A program made the translations under genes and the position numbers. Of a stretch of 64,000 nucleotides of DNA, positions 55,782 to 64,000 are shown piece after piece (within the stretch, counting starts at the first letter, position 1; each line of letters begins with the position of its first letter). Origin of the DNA: Sedimentibacter sp. zth1 (GTDB lineage: Bacteria; Bacillota; Clostridia; Tissierellales; Sedimentibacteraceae); contig NZ_CP071445.1 of the NCBI RefSeq assembly GCF_017352195.1, positions 2,046,001 to 2,110,000 on the forward strand, written 5' to 3'. The notes below the pieces were generated by a model. The model saw only the letters and a program-made list of their open reading frames with translations. It ran no database searches and was not told where the DNA came from.

Positions 55782-57371
55782 TTATTTTCTTACAAATTTT
55801 TTCAATTTATTACCCATAGGTATAAGTTCAAGATCTTTGGAATTTATTGTTCCTGTTGCAAACAATGCTACAGAGTAAACAATTCCACCTACCATTACTG
55901 ATAAAAGCGTCAAAATTTTACCTGTAATTAAAAGTCCACCAACATAATATGTTAACCCAACAGCAACTGCCATAATTGCAGTTGACAATAATGGCAAAGC
56001 TGCTATCTTTATTATGCTATCCGTTTTTATTGTCGTATATCTCTTAATATCAATATAATTAAGTACAGCCACTACAAAATATGCCCCTCCTGTACTTAAT
56101 GCAGCACCTTTAATATTAATTGTTGGTATTGATATTAATACAAAAGATAATATTACTTTTATAATTAGCCCTATAAACAAGTTCTTAACCGGTACCATTT
56201 GCTTGTTAACTGATTGAAGTATGGCTGTAAAGGCTTGAACAAGTATTAAGAATATAACACTTATAGATAAAATAGATAATAATAAACCTGTTGTTGCAAG
56301 CTCATCTCCTACAATCGAAAATAACAGTTGAACAAGTGGTGTTGCCAACATAAACATACCTACTCCACATGGTAATGCTAAAATTAAAGATATTTTAATT
56401 CCCGCACCAGAAATTTCATTTAATCTAGCTTTATCTTTTTTAGTAAACGCTTCTGTAATAACAGGCACTAAACTCATTGCTATAGCTGTTGAAAATGCTT
56501 GTGGAAAATTTATAATCGTATGTGCAGTACTTAAATGTCCATATAAAACAGCAATTTCTTTTTCTAAATAGCCTAAAGCATCTAATCTATTTGCCACTAT
56601 TGCACCATCCAACACGCCGATAACTGGTGCAATTGAAGCGCCAATTGTTATAGGTATTGCTATAGCCAATATTGAATTAACTACGTTTTTATTTGTATCT
56701 AATTTATTATTAACTGCACTATCTATTTCATTTTGTGTCAATTTTTTTCTCATCATAAAGAATGTAAACATAACTATTAGTGCAATTATTCCACCAATTG
56801 AAGCTCCAAATGTTGCACCAGCAGCTGCTTTTTCAATTCCATAATCAACTAAAGAATATGCAAGTATTAGACCTACTACAACTCTAAATACTTGTTCTAG
56901 TATTTGAGATATTGCAATTGGAACCATGTTCTGTGTTCCTTGAAAAAATCCTCTATATGCTGATAATATAGGTATCACTAAGAGTGCTGGAACTAATGCA
57001 ATCAATGAATAGTAAGACTTAGGATAACCCATTAAATTTACAATTGGTCTTGCAAGCAACAATGTAAGTACTGAGGTAACAACACCTACTACAAATAAAG
57101 TCCACAATGAAACACTATAAATCTGTTGGGCACCTAAGTGATTATTTAAAGCTCTTTTTTCTGAAACTAACCTTGCAATCGCTGTTGGAAATCCTACAAG
57201 TGACATTGCTAGTAAAAGATTATATACATTATAGGCTGGTTGAAAATAACCTATTCCTTCTTGCGTAATAAGATTTGTTAGAGGAATTTTATATATTGCT
57301 CCTAATATTTTGACAACAAGACCTGCAATACTTAAAATTGCAGCACCTTTTACGAAATTATCCTTTGACAT
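55782..57371 (-). CDS. SpoVB/YabM-type polysaccharide or lipid flippase
   Basis: The 529-residue protein has about fourteen membrane helices and belongs to the MVF/MATE-like exporters (MSKDNFVKGAAILSIAGLVVKILGAIYKIPL is the typical opening). SpoVB-class proteins flip lipid-linked precursors, including peptidoglycan precursors for the spore cortex. The adjacent MazG/YabN and HU genes match the spoVT-yabM-yabN neighbourhood of spore formers. AGGAGG precedes the ATG. The exact substrate cannot be read from sequence. Confidence 0.87.
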   Translation of the reverse strand: MSKDNFVKGAAILSIAGLVVKILGAIYKIPLTNLITQEGIGYFQPAYNVYNLLLAMSLVGFPTAIARLVSEKRALNNHLGAQQIYSVSLWTLFVVGVVTSVLTLLLARPIVNLMGYPKSYYSLIALVPALLVIPILSAYRGFFQGTQNMVPIAISQILEQVFRVVVGLILAYSLVDYGIEKAAAGATFGASIGGIIALIVMFTFFMMRKKLTQNEIDSAVNNKLDTNKNVVNSILAIAIPITIGASIAPVIGVLDGAIVANRLDALGYLEKEIAVLYGHLSTAHTIINFPQAFSTAIAMSLVPVITEAFTKKDKARLNEISGAGIKISLILALPCGVGMFMLATPLVQLLFSIVGDELATTGLLLSILSISVIFLILVQAFTAILQSVNKQMVPVKNLFIGLIIKVILSFVLISIPTINIKGAALSTGGAYFVVAVLNYIDIKRYTTIKTDSIIKIAALPLLSTAIMAVAVGLTYYVGGLLITGKILTLLSVMVGGIVYSVALFATGTINSKDLELIPMGNKLKKFVRK

Positions 57372-57586
57372 AAACTCAAAGTCCTCCTACTTTATAACTA
57401 TTGTAATAACTATTACTTACTTTATCACAAAAATATTTATAATAAAAGAAAAATATTTCTTAATTATGAAATTTAAATACATTTTAAAGGTTGATAACAT
57501 TATAATATGTGTTTATAATATTATTAAATACTTTATTAATATTATTCTTATTTAATAATTAGTAAAATTAAAATAGCGAGGTTATA

Positions 57587-59812
57587 ATGGAAGAACTTAA
57601 AGGAATAATATTTGATACTATATATAGAAATGAAGAAAATGGATATACAGTAGCGTTATTAGAAACTGATACAAATGTTGTTACTATAACTGGTAACTTT
57701 CCTTCTGATTTAACTAGTGAAACTGTTTTGATTTATGGTAAAACAATTAAGCATCAAAAATACGGAGAACAATTTCAAGTTGAAGCTTATAGCATTTTAT
57801 TACCGACAGAGTTAAATCAAATTGAAAATTATTTAGCTTCAGGACTGATTAAAGGAATAGGAGAATCTATCGCTAAAAAAATAGTTGAAAAATTCGGAGA
57901 GGATACATTTAAAATAATACAAAAATACCCTGAAAGACTTACTGAAGTTGAAGGGATTGGAGATATCAAATCCAAAGCTATTAGTGATAGTTTTATCGAT
58001 CAATTAGACATAAAAGAAATTATGATGTATCTTCAAAACCATAATATCAGTCCTACATATGCTGTTAAAATTTATAAATATTATGGCAATGATACCATAA
58101 AAATTATAAACGAAAATCCTTATCGACTTTCTGAGGATATTTTTGGTATTGGATTTAAGCTAGCAGATAAAATTGCCTCATCTATGGGTGTTGAAAAACA
58201 ATCTGTTTTCAGAATTCATTCTGGTATTAAATATTTGTTAATCGAAAGTGCTGCAAAGGGACACTCATATGTGCCAAAAAAGATTTTAGTGAATTTAGCT
58301 ATTAATCTACTTGGAACTACTAGTAACTTAATAGAATTACAAATTAGAGAAATGGCATTGCAAGATAAAATAAGAATTGAAAATTTTAATTCAAATGAAT
58401 GTATATATTATATTCCTTATCATAATGCTGAAGTCAATGTTTGTAACAAATTGGTGGCATTATCAACGTATGAATTTGAAGTGTGTGATAAAGATATATC
58501 ACTTATAGTAAATGATGTTCAAAGTAAAAATAATTTCGAGCTTAGTCCAACGCAAAATATAGCAGTCAAAGAAGCAATAAAAAATGGTGTAACAGTTATA
58601 ACAGGTGGACCTGGTACGGGTAAAACAACAATAATAGAAACTATAATTAATGTTTTTGAAAACTTAAATAACAAGGTTTTACTATGTGCACCAACTGGAC
58701 GTGCTGCTAAAAGAATGAGCGAGTCAACACAAAGAGAATCTAAAACAATACATAGAATGTTAGAGTATGCGTATGGAGAAAACGACAATAATTTATCCTT
58801 TAATAAAAATGAAGAATCTCCACTTAATGCTAATGTTATAATTGTAGATGAAGTTTCTATGATTGATATAATTTTAATGAACAATTTATTAAAAGCAATA
58901 ACAACAGGTTCAAGACTAATTTTGGTTGGAGATATAGACCAATTGCCAAGTGTTGGTGCTGGTAATGTTTTAAAAGATATAATAGCTAGCAAAGCAATAA
59001 CAACAATTAAGCTTGATAAAATCTTCAGACAAGCTGAGGGTAGTAGCATAATAGAAAATGCTCACAGGATTAATAATGGCGAAATGCCCATATGTAATGA
59101 AAAGGATTCAGATTTTTTCTTTATGAGAAAAACAAACAACAAAGAAATTGCTAACTTGATTGTTGATTTATATACCGAAAGGCTACCCGTAAAGTACAAA
59201 ATTGATCCTATAAAAGATATTCAAGTTTTGTCCCCTATGAAAAAAGGTGATGTTGGAGTTATAGAAATAAATAATTTGTTACAGGAAGTTATAAATCCAC
59301 CCTCCAAACTAAAATGTCAAAAATCTATGGGCAAGATTATCTTTAGAGTTGGTGACAAAGTAATGCAAGTTAAAAACAACTACCAGATACCATGGACTAT
59401 TAAAGTTGATGATAGTGCTGATATTGAGGGTGAAGGAATATATAACGGTGACATTGGTTATATCATATTTATTGATGAAAATAATCAGGAATTGATTGTT
59501 GAATATGACGACAATAAAGAAGCTTTATATACATTTTCTCAACTTGACGAGCTAATACTTGCTTATGCAGCAACTGTTCACAAAAGTCAAGGTAGTGAAT
59601 TTCCAATAGTTATTATTCCAATGACATGGGCACCAGAAGTATTATTGTCTAGAAACCTACTATATACAGCAATAACAAGAGCTAAAAACTTAGTTGTTTT
59701 AGTCGGTCAAGAAAAATATGTTGAAAAAATGGTAAATAATGATAAAATAGATTATAGATACTCTGCACTTGATATTAGACTAAGAAATATAAAGGAATTT
59801 TATAATTGGTAG
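57587..59812 (+). CDS. recD2: RecD-like DNA helicase RecD2
   Basis: The 741-residue helicase has the RecD2 layout. An N-terminal region with helix-hairpin-helix units (GIGESIAKKIVEKFGEDTF near 95, EGIGDIKSKAI near 123) comes before the SF1 motor. Motif I is TGGPGTGKTTI near residue 340, motif II VDEVSMID near 425, motif III GDIDQLPSVGAG near 447, and the C-terminal motif AATVHKSQGSEF near 660 is followed by the TAITRAK block. It unwinds DNA 5' to 3' in replication and repair without RecBC. GCGAGG precedes the ATG. comF starts 6 bases after its stop. Confidence 0.95.
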   Translation: MEELKGIIFDTIYRNEENGYTVALLETDTNVVTITGNFPSDLTSETVLIYGKTIKHQKYGEQFQVEAYSILLPTELNQIENYLASGLIKGIGESIAKKIVEKFGEDTFKIIQKYPERLTEVEGIGDIKSKAISDSFIDQLDIKEIMMYLQNHNISPTYAVKIYKYYGNDTIKIINENPYRLSEDIFGIGFKLADKIASSMGVEKQSVFRIHSGIKYLLIESAAKGHSYVPKKILVNLAINLLGTTSNLIELQIREMALQDKIRIENFNSNECIYYIPYHNAEVNVCNKLVALSTYEFEVCDKDISLIVNDVQSKNNFELSPTQNIAVKEAIKNGVTVITGGPGTGKTTIIETIINVFENLNNKVLLCAPTGRAAKRMSESTQRESKTIHRMLEYAYGENDNNLSFNKNEESPLNANVIIVDEVSMIDIILMNNLLKAITTGSRLILVGDIDQLPSVGAGNVLKDIIASKAITTIKLDKIFRQAEGSSIIENAHRINNGEMPICNEKDSDFFFMRKTNNKEIANLIVDLYTERLPVKYKIDPIKDIQVLSPMKKGDVGVIEINNLLQEVINPPSKLKCQKSMGKIIFRVGDKVMQVKNNYQIPWTIKVDDSADIEGEGIYNGDIGYIIFIDENNQELIVEYDDNKEALYTFSQLDELILAYAATVHKSQGSEFPIVIIPMTWAPEVLLSRNLLYTAITRAKNLVVLVGQEKYVEKMVNNDKIDYRYSALDIRLRNIKEFYNW

Positions 59813-59818
59813 CAAGAT

Positions 59819-60541
59819 ATGATAAGTTTTATTGAATCTTTTTTAGAGTTAATTTACCCAGAAAAGAACATATGTCAAATATGTAATATATATGATGAAA
59901 GTATCAATGATAATTACATTTGTAAGGATTGCTATGCTGAACTGCAAAAAATACTTTCACCTTTTTGTATTAAATGTAACAAAGGCATAGATTATAATTC
60001 TGAATATGGCTTATGTAAAGAATGTATTAGAAAATCAAGATATTTTGATGCTATTAGAAGTCCCTATTATTATAAAGGAAATGTAAAAAAGTTAATACAT
60101 GATTATAAATACTGTAACAAACCATATTATTACAAACTTTTCGGAAAGCTATTAGTTGATTATATGATTGATATAGACTACACAAACTTTGATTTCATAA
60201 TATCTGTTCCATTGCATAAAATTAAACAAAGAAAAAGAGGATACAATCAATCAGAATTAATCGCAAAATATATTTCCAAAAAATTTTCTATTCCTTACTT
60301 AGATATACTTAAAAGGGTAAATAATACTACAAAGCAAAGCAACTTATCTGCTAGCAGTAGACAGATAAATCTTAAAAATGCTTTTGCAATAAAAAGTAAT
60401 CGTTTTTTAAATACTATAAAGGGTAAAAAAATACTCATTGTTGATGATATTTTTACCACTGGTACTACTATAAACGAATGCAGTAAAATATTATTGACAA
60501 ATGGAACTTCCAATGTTTTTGGATTAACAATTTCCAGATAA
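59819..60541 (+). CDS. comF: ComF family phosphoribosyltransferase-like protein
   Basis: The 240-residue protein starts with a double zinc-binding cysteine cluster (CQICNIYD, CKDC, CIKC, CKECI in the first 75 residues). A phosphoribosyltransferase fold follows, with the PRPP motif ILIVDDIFTTGTT near residue 205 and RKRGYNQSELIA near 140. ComF proteins work in DNA uptake, and RecD2-ComF adjacency is common in clostridia. Here the gene is coupled to recD2. A competence role in this organism is inferred. Confidence 0.92.
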   Translation: MISFIESFLELIYPEKNICQICNIYDESINDNYICKDCYAELQKILSPFCIKCNKGIDYNSEYGLCKECIRKSRYFDAIRSPYYYKGNVKKLIHDYKYCNKPYYYKLFGKLLVDYMIDIDYTNFDFIISVPLHKIKQRKRGYNQSELIAKYISKKFSIPYLDILKRVNNTTKQSNLSASSRQINLKNAFAIKSNRFLNTIKGKKILIVDDIFTTGTTINECSKILLTNGTSNVFGLTISR

Positions 60542-60567
60542 TAATTATAAAATATATTACGTTTTAT

Positions 60568-60595
60568 GTTTAATTATATTTCCGAAGGGTATAAT
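60568..60595 (+). promoter_or_regulatory. Sigma-B-like promoter of hpf
   Basis: GTTTAA (60568-60573), 13 bases, then GGGTAT (60587-60592) is a consensus match to the general-stress sigma-B promoter. A TATAAT at 60590-60595 overlaps it. The hpf start follows about 46 bases on. In Bacillus the hpf homologue yvyD is also under sigma-B and sigma-H. Confidence 0.6.
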
Positions 60596-60640
60596 TAAAA
60601 TAATATATAAGTTCAAAATAACTTGAAAGGAGTTGATTGA

Positions 60641-61174
60641 ATGAATATTACAGTTTATGGAAAAAACATTCAACTAACTGATGCATTAAAAGAAGTTACA
60701 ACTAAAAAAATAGGCAAATTGGATAAATTTTTTTACAAAAATATTCAAGCAAAGGTTGTACTTAGCGTAGAAAGAAAAAAGCAAAAGGTAGAAGTTACAA
60801 TACCATTCAATGGCAGAATACTACGTGTTGAAGAGGTTTCTGATGATATGTATTCATCAGTAGATGATGCAGTTGAAGCATTAGAAAAACAAATTAGGAA
60901 ACATAAAACTAAGCTTGAAGACAAAATGCATTCAAACGAATCAATAAAATTTGAGAACATTGAACCACTTATAGATGATGAATTAGAAGAAGATTTTAAA
61001 ATAGTTAAAACAAAAAGATTTGCAATAAAACCAATGAACGTAGAAGAAGCAATTCTGCAAATGGATTTACTAAAACATGATTTCTTTGTTTTTATAAATG
61101 GCGACACAGATGAAGTAAATGTTGTTTACAAAAGGAAAGATGACAATTACGGCTTGATAGAGCCGGAATTTTAA
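60641..61174 (+). CDS. hpf: Ribosome hibernation-promoting factor, long form
   Basis: The 177-residue protein has the S30AE/YfiA domain (MNITVYGKNIQLTDALKEVTTKKIGKLDKF to about 100). A linker leads to the C-terminal dimerisation domain (about 120-177; RFAIKPMNVEEAILQMDLLKHDFFVFINGDTDEVNVVYKRKD). The long form joins two ribosomes into inactive 100S particles in resting cells. GAAAGGAG precedes the ATG. It has its own promoter and terminator. Confidence 0.96.
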   Translation: MNITVYGKNIQLTDALKEVTTKKIGKLDKFFYKNIQAKVVLSVERKKQKVEVTIPFNGRILRVEEVSDDMYSSVDDAVEALEKQIRKHKTKLEDKMHSNESIKFENIEPLIDDELEEDFKIVKTKRFAIKPMNVEEAILQMDLLKHDFFVFINGDTDEVNVVYKRKDDNYGLIEPEF

Positions 61175-61178
61175 TATA

Positions 61179-61209
61179 AAAAGGATGTGGAATTTATTCA
61201 CATCCTTTT
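61179..61209 (+). terminator. Terminator of hpf
   Basis: AAAAGGATGTG and CACATCCTTTT form an 11-base-pair stem with a 9-base loop followed by T residues. Confidence 0.88.
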
Positions 61210-61316
61210 TTATTTAATAATTTTTGTATAATTTTGTAATATTATTTTATTTTTTTTAAAAAAATGGTATACTATGTATATATAAATTTAAACAAAAAAT
61301 TTTAGGAGGTCATAAC

Positions 61317-62540
61317 ATGACACATGTTTCTGAAAGATTTTTAAAATATGTATCATTTGATACTGAATCAAATCCTGAATCAAATACTATTCCAACAAGT
61401 GCTAAACAAAAAGAATTGGCTAAATATTTAGTTGATGAAATGAAAACTATAGGTATAAAAGATGCTTATATGGATGAGTTTGGCTACGTGTACGGAACTA
61501 TAGAAAAAAATACAAGTAAACAAGTCCCTACCATTGGTTTTATATCTCATATGGATACATCCCCAGATTTATCTGGTAAGAATATTAAATATAGAATTGT
61601 TAAAAATTATGATGGAAAAAATATAGTGTTAAACCAAGAAAAAAACATTATAATGAAAACAAGTGAATTTGAAAGTCTTGAAAAATACGTTGGCCAAGAT
61701 TTAATTGTTACAGATGGAACAACTTTACTCGGAGCAGATGATAAGGCTGGTATAGCTGAAATTCTTACTATGGCTGAAACATTTTATAATAATCCATCTA
61801 TAGAACATGGAGAAATAAAAATTGGATTTACGCCTGATGAGGAAGTTGGAAGTGGTGCAGACCATTTCAATGTTAAGAATTTTGGCGCTGACTTTGCATA
61901 CACTATTGATGGTGGAGAGTTAGGTGAAGTAGAATATGAAAACTTTAATGCTGCAAGTGCTAATATTATAATCAAAGGAACAAATATTCACCCAGGTAGC
62001 GCAAAGAGAAAAATGGTTAACTCAATGCTTATTTCAATTGAATTTAACAATATGCTTCCTGTTTTTGAAAACCCAGCATTTACTGAAGGTTATGAAGGAT
62101 TTAATCATCTATGTGACATAAATGGTACTGTTGAAGAAACTAAAATGCAATATATTATACGTGACCATAACATGGATAGTTTCACAGCAAAAAAAGAAAG
62201 ATTTTCAAAAATTACAAACTATTTAAACGAAAAATATGGAGATGGTACCGTTGAAGCTGTAATTAAGGATTCTTATTTCAACATGAAAGAAAAAATTCTT
62301 CCTCATATGCATATCATTGAAACAGCTAAAAAAGCTATGGAAGCATTGGACATAGTTCCAATTGATGTTCCAATAAGAGGTGGTACTGATGGAGCTAGAT
62401 TATCTTTTATGGGTCTTCCTTGTCCAAACCTGTGTACCGGTGGACAGAACTTTCATGGTAGATATGAATATGTTTCTATCCAATCAATGGAAAAAATAGT
62501 TGATATACTATTGAAAATTAATGAATTATATTTAGGATAA
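61317..62540 (+). CDS. pepT: Peptidase T (tripeptidase)
   Basis: The 407-residue M20 enzyme has the zinc ligands in order: HMDTSPD near residue 79, [10 protein letters not shown] near 142, [11 protein letters not shown] near 177 with the catalytic glutamate, the family-specific [19 protein letters not shown] near 198, and [10 protein letters not shown] near 380. It removes the N-terminal residue of tripeptides in the cytoplasm. AGGAGG lies before the ATG. It is monocistronic; a TATACT at 61268 may be part of its promoter. Confidence 0.96.
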   Translation: MTHVSERFLKYVSFDTESNPESNTIPTSAKQKELAKYLVDEMKTIGIKDAYMDEFGYVYGTIEKNTSKQVPTIGFISHMDTSPDLSGKNIKYRIVKNYDGKNIVLNQEKNIIMKTSEFESLEKYVGQDLIVTDGTTLLGADDKAGIAEILTMAETFYNNPSIEHGEIKIGFTPDEEVGSGADHFNVKNFGADFAYTIDGGELGEVEYENFNAASANIIIKGTNIHPGSAKRKMVNSMLISIEFNNMLPVFENPAFTEGYEGFNHLCDINGTVEETKMQYIIRDHNMDSFTAKKERFSKITNYLNEKYGDGTVEAVIKDSYFNMKEKILPHMHIIETAKKAMEALDIVPIDVPIRGGTDGARLSFMGLPCPNLCTGGQNFHGRYEYVSIQSMEKIVDILLKINELYLG

Positions 62541-62618
62541 ATTAATTTTTCTGTTGATAATGTTTTAGAAATATTATATTATAAATTTAATAAATTATTG
62601 AATTAAGGGGAATTTATT

Positions 62619-63224
62619 ATGATTATTGAAGCTATTATTATAGGTATACTTATAGGTTTTATTCGAAAAGGAAAGTTTTCTAGATTAGAATACTTAAAAA
62701 TCCACCTATCACCATTGATTATTGTTGCTTTATTTTCATATATTGCAATTATAGTTATGAATTTAGGATTGTTAAATTTTAATTCGCGTTTGTATACTAT
62801 TTTTTTAGTAACAACTTATGCTCTTATAATAATAGTATTGGTATTCAATTTGGACAAAAAGTTTATGTTTATACCACTCATAGGAGTTATGTTGAATTTT
62901 GTATGCATGTGTGTAAACAGCTTTAAAATTCCTATAAAAAGCACTATAATTCAAAGTGTCTATGGTAGTGAAATGAGTAATTTGTTACTAAATGGCAAAG
63001 TTAAATTTTTTATACAAGCAGAAGGTGCGTCACTAAAAGGTTTAGGAAAAATATTTTATTTAGGCAATTATTATTTTTATGATGTTATGCTTAGCATTGG
63101 AGATATATTTATTGCTTTTGGTATTATGTTTGTTGTTCAATCTCTTATGACTGATAAGTTTTTAAAGACTAGAGATTCAATAACGTTGTCTAAGTCACTA
63201 TATAAATCTAAAAGAAGACATTAA
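62619..63224 (+). CDS. Membrane protein, DUF5317-like
   Basis: The 201-residue protein has about five membrane helices. It opens MIIEAIIIGILIGFIRKGKFSRLEYLKI and has a conserved-looking soluble loop (GKVKFFIQAEGASLKGLGKIFYLGNYY) followed by LSIGDIFIAFGIMFVVQSLM. This resembles the DUF5317 family of clostridia, of unknown role. AAGGGG precedes the ATG. The gene stands alone, followed by a strong terminator. Confidence 0.65.
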   Translation: MIIEAIIIGILIGFIRKGKFSRLEYLKIHLSPLIIVALFSYIAIIVMNLGLLNFNSRLYTIFLVTTYALIIIVLVFNLDKKFMFIPLIGVMLNFVCMCVNSFKIPIKSTIIQSVYGSEMSNLLLNGKVKFFIQAEGASLKGLGKIFYLGNYYFYDVMLSIGDIFIAFGIMFVVQSLMTDKFLKTRDSITLSKSLYKSKRRH

Positions 63225-63225
63225 C

Positions 63226-63257
63226 AAAAAACTGCTCTTAAAACAGAGCAGTTTTTT
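63226..63257 (+). terminator. Terminator of the DUF5317-like gene
   Basis: AAAAAACTGCTC and GAGCAGTTTTTT form a 12-base-pair stem with an 8-base loop and a T run. It may also serve the convergent SPFH gene. Confidence 0.88.
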
Positions 63258-63265
63258 TTATGTAT

Positions 63266-64000
63266 CTATTTTTCAATATTACTATCTTTTATAGTTTCTG
63301 CAAACGTTGTTGCCAATCCAGCCATATTTTGTAAATTTGATGGGATTATTATTTTTGTTGCTTTTCCATCAGCTACTTTTAACATTGTTTCAAAACTCTT
63401 TAAAGTTAATACTTCTTTAGTCGGTTCTGATACATTCAATAATCTTATACCTTCTGCTTCAGCTTGACGAACCTTAATTATTGCTTCTGCCTCGCCTTCT
63501 GCTTCTCTAATAGCAGCTTCTTTTTTAGCTTCTGCTCTAAGTATTGCTGACGTTTTTTCTGCTTCTGCTTCTAATATAACAGATTGTTTTTTACCTTCTG
63601 ATACCAATACAGCAGATTTCTTTTCACCCTCAGCTCTAAGAATTTGTTCTCTTCTTTCTCTTTCAGCCTTCATTTGTTTTTCCATTGCATCTTGTATTTC
63701 TGATGGAGGCATAATATTTTTAAGTTCAACCCTGTTGATTTTAATACCCCATGGATCAGTTGCTTCATCAAGAACACTTCTCATTTTTGTATTAATTATT
63801 TCTCTTGATGTAAGGGTTTCATCTAATTCCAAGTCACCAATAATATTTCTAAGACTTGTTGCAGTCAAATTTTCTATTGCTGACATTGGGTGGTCAACCC
63901 CATATGCAAATGATTTTGGATCAGAAATTTGGAAATAAACAACTGTATCAATTTGCATTGTAACATTATCCTTTGTTATAACTGGTTGTGGTGGAAAATC
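63266..64000 (-). CDS. SPFH/Band 7 stomatin-like protein (5' end outside window)
   Basis: The frame stays open to the right edge (DFPPQPVITKDNVTMQIDTVVYFQI), so the first 50-60 residues, including the membrane anchor, are missing. The visible part has the SPFH core (VDHPMSAIENLTATSLRNIIGDLELDETLTSREIIN), a coiled coil of EKKSAVL/EAEAEKTSAIL-type repeats and a C-terminal hydrophobic tail. Such proteins form oligomeric membrane microdomains and often work with a NfeD partner. It is the QmcA/HflK-like stomatin type. The upstream neighbour cannot be seen. Confidence 0.92.
   Translation of the reverse strand, partial: DFPPQPVITKDNVTMQIDTVVYFQISDPKSFAYGVDHPMSAIENLTATSLRNIIGDLELDETLTSREIINTKMRSVLDEATDPWGIKINRVELKNIMPPSEIQDAMEKQMKAERERREQILRAEGEKKSAVLVSEGKKQSVILEAEAEKTSAILRAEAKKEAAIREAEGEAEAIIKVRQAEAEGIRLLNVSEPTKEVLTLKSFETMLKVADGKATKIIIPSNLQNMAGLATTFAETIKDSNIEK

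Noticed and set aside
58519-59049. Antisense frame of 176 codons opposite recD2
   Set aside because: The sense strand encodes helicase motifs I to III here; the antisense product is a hydrophobic shadow of AT-rich coding DNA.

Overview
The window is a chromosomal segment from a low-GC, spore-forming member of the Clostridia. The evidence is AT-rich DNA with strong Shine-Dalgarno sites and frequent TTG/GTG starts, a WalRK system with YycH/YycI, sporulation genes spoIID, spoIIQ-like, spoIIID and a spoVB-type flippase, and an ATP synthase rotor subunit of an apparent sodium type. I cannot name the genus; Peptostreptococcales/Tissierellales relatives are plausible. No rRNA, tRNA, CRISPR array, prophage or insertion sequence was seen.

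Layout. (1) 1-4062: right part of an accessory operon: end of a divergent RtcB-like protein, an M16 zinc peptidase, and an ABC exporter (one ATPase, two ABC-2 permeases). (2) 4063-7025: an orphan fragment, an AraC/GyrI regulator and an XRE-HTH/methyltransferase fusion. (3) 7040-10969: rpsF-ssb-rpsR, a 52-residue CxxH/CxxC protein, walJ and htrA. (4) 11151-16226: paired short chromate transporters, a YhhN protein, an M42 aminopeptidase and an S9 peptidase. (5) 16310-19998: feoA-feoB plus a small Cys-rich Feo protein, behind three TTAG-CTAA dyads, then a CaCA exchanger. (6) 19988-26188: walR-walK-yycH-yycI-murA on the minus strand. (7) 26345-31393: subtilase, spoIIID, spoIIQ, spoID-type gene spoIID, a zinc-ribbon membrane protein and maf. 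(8) 31409-36276: EamA transporter, BaiN-type flavoprotein, SLH-domain protein, recX. (9) 36380-40948: a Bce-type peptide-antibiotic sensing and resistance module. (10) 41272-48324: a complete F-type ATP synthase operon. (11) 48519-53858: mnaA, tagO, rpiB, a Sua5-arginine phosphatase fusion and a cation/proton antiporter in one transcription unit. (12) 54335-57371: hup, yabN/mazG and a spoVB-type flippase. (13) 57587-64000: recD2, comF, hpf (behind a sigma-B-like promoter), pepT, a DUF5317-type membrane protein and the end of a stomatin/SPFH gene.

How the parts work together. Sections 3 and 6 contain the usual WalRK neighbourhood, but split: walJ-htrA lie about 9 kb from walRK-yycHI and on the opposite strand. 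Sections 10-12 supply envelope and energy functions: sodium or proton-driven ATP synthesis, teichoic acid or polysaccharide precursors, and lipid-linked precursor flipping. Protein arginine phosphatase activity is predicted from the Sua5 fusion.

The least explained element is the left-edge operon combining an RtcB-like protein, an M16 peptidase and an ABC exporter. It resembles peptide maturation and export loci, but its upstream half lies outside the window.
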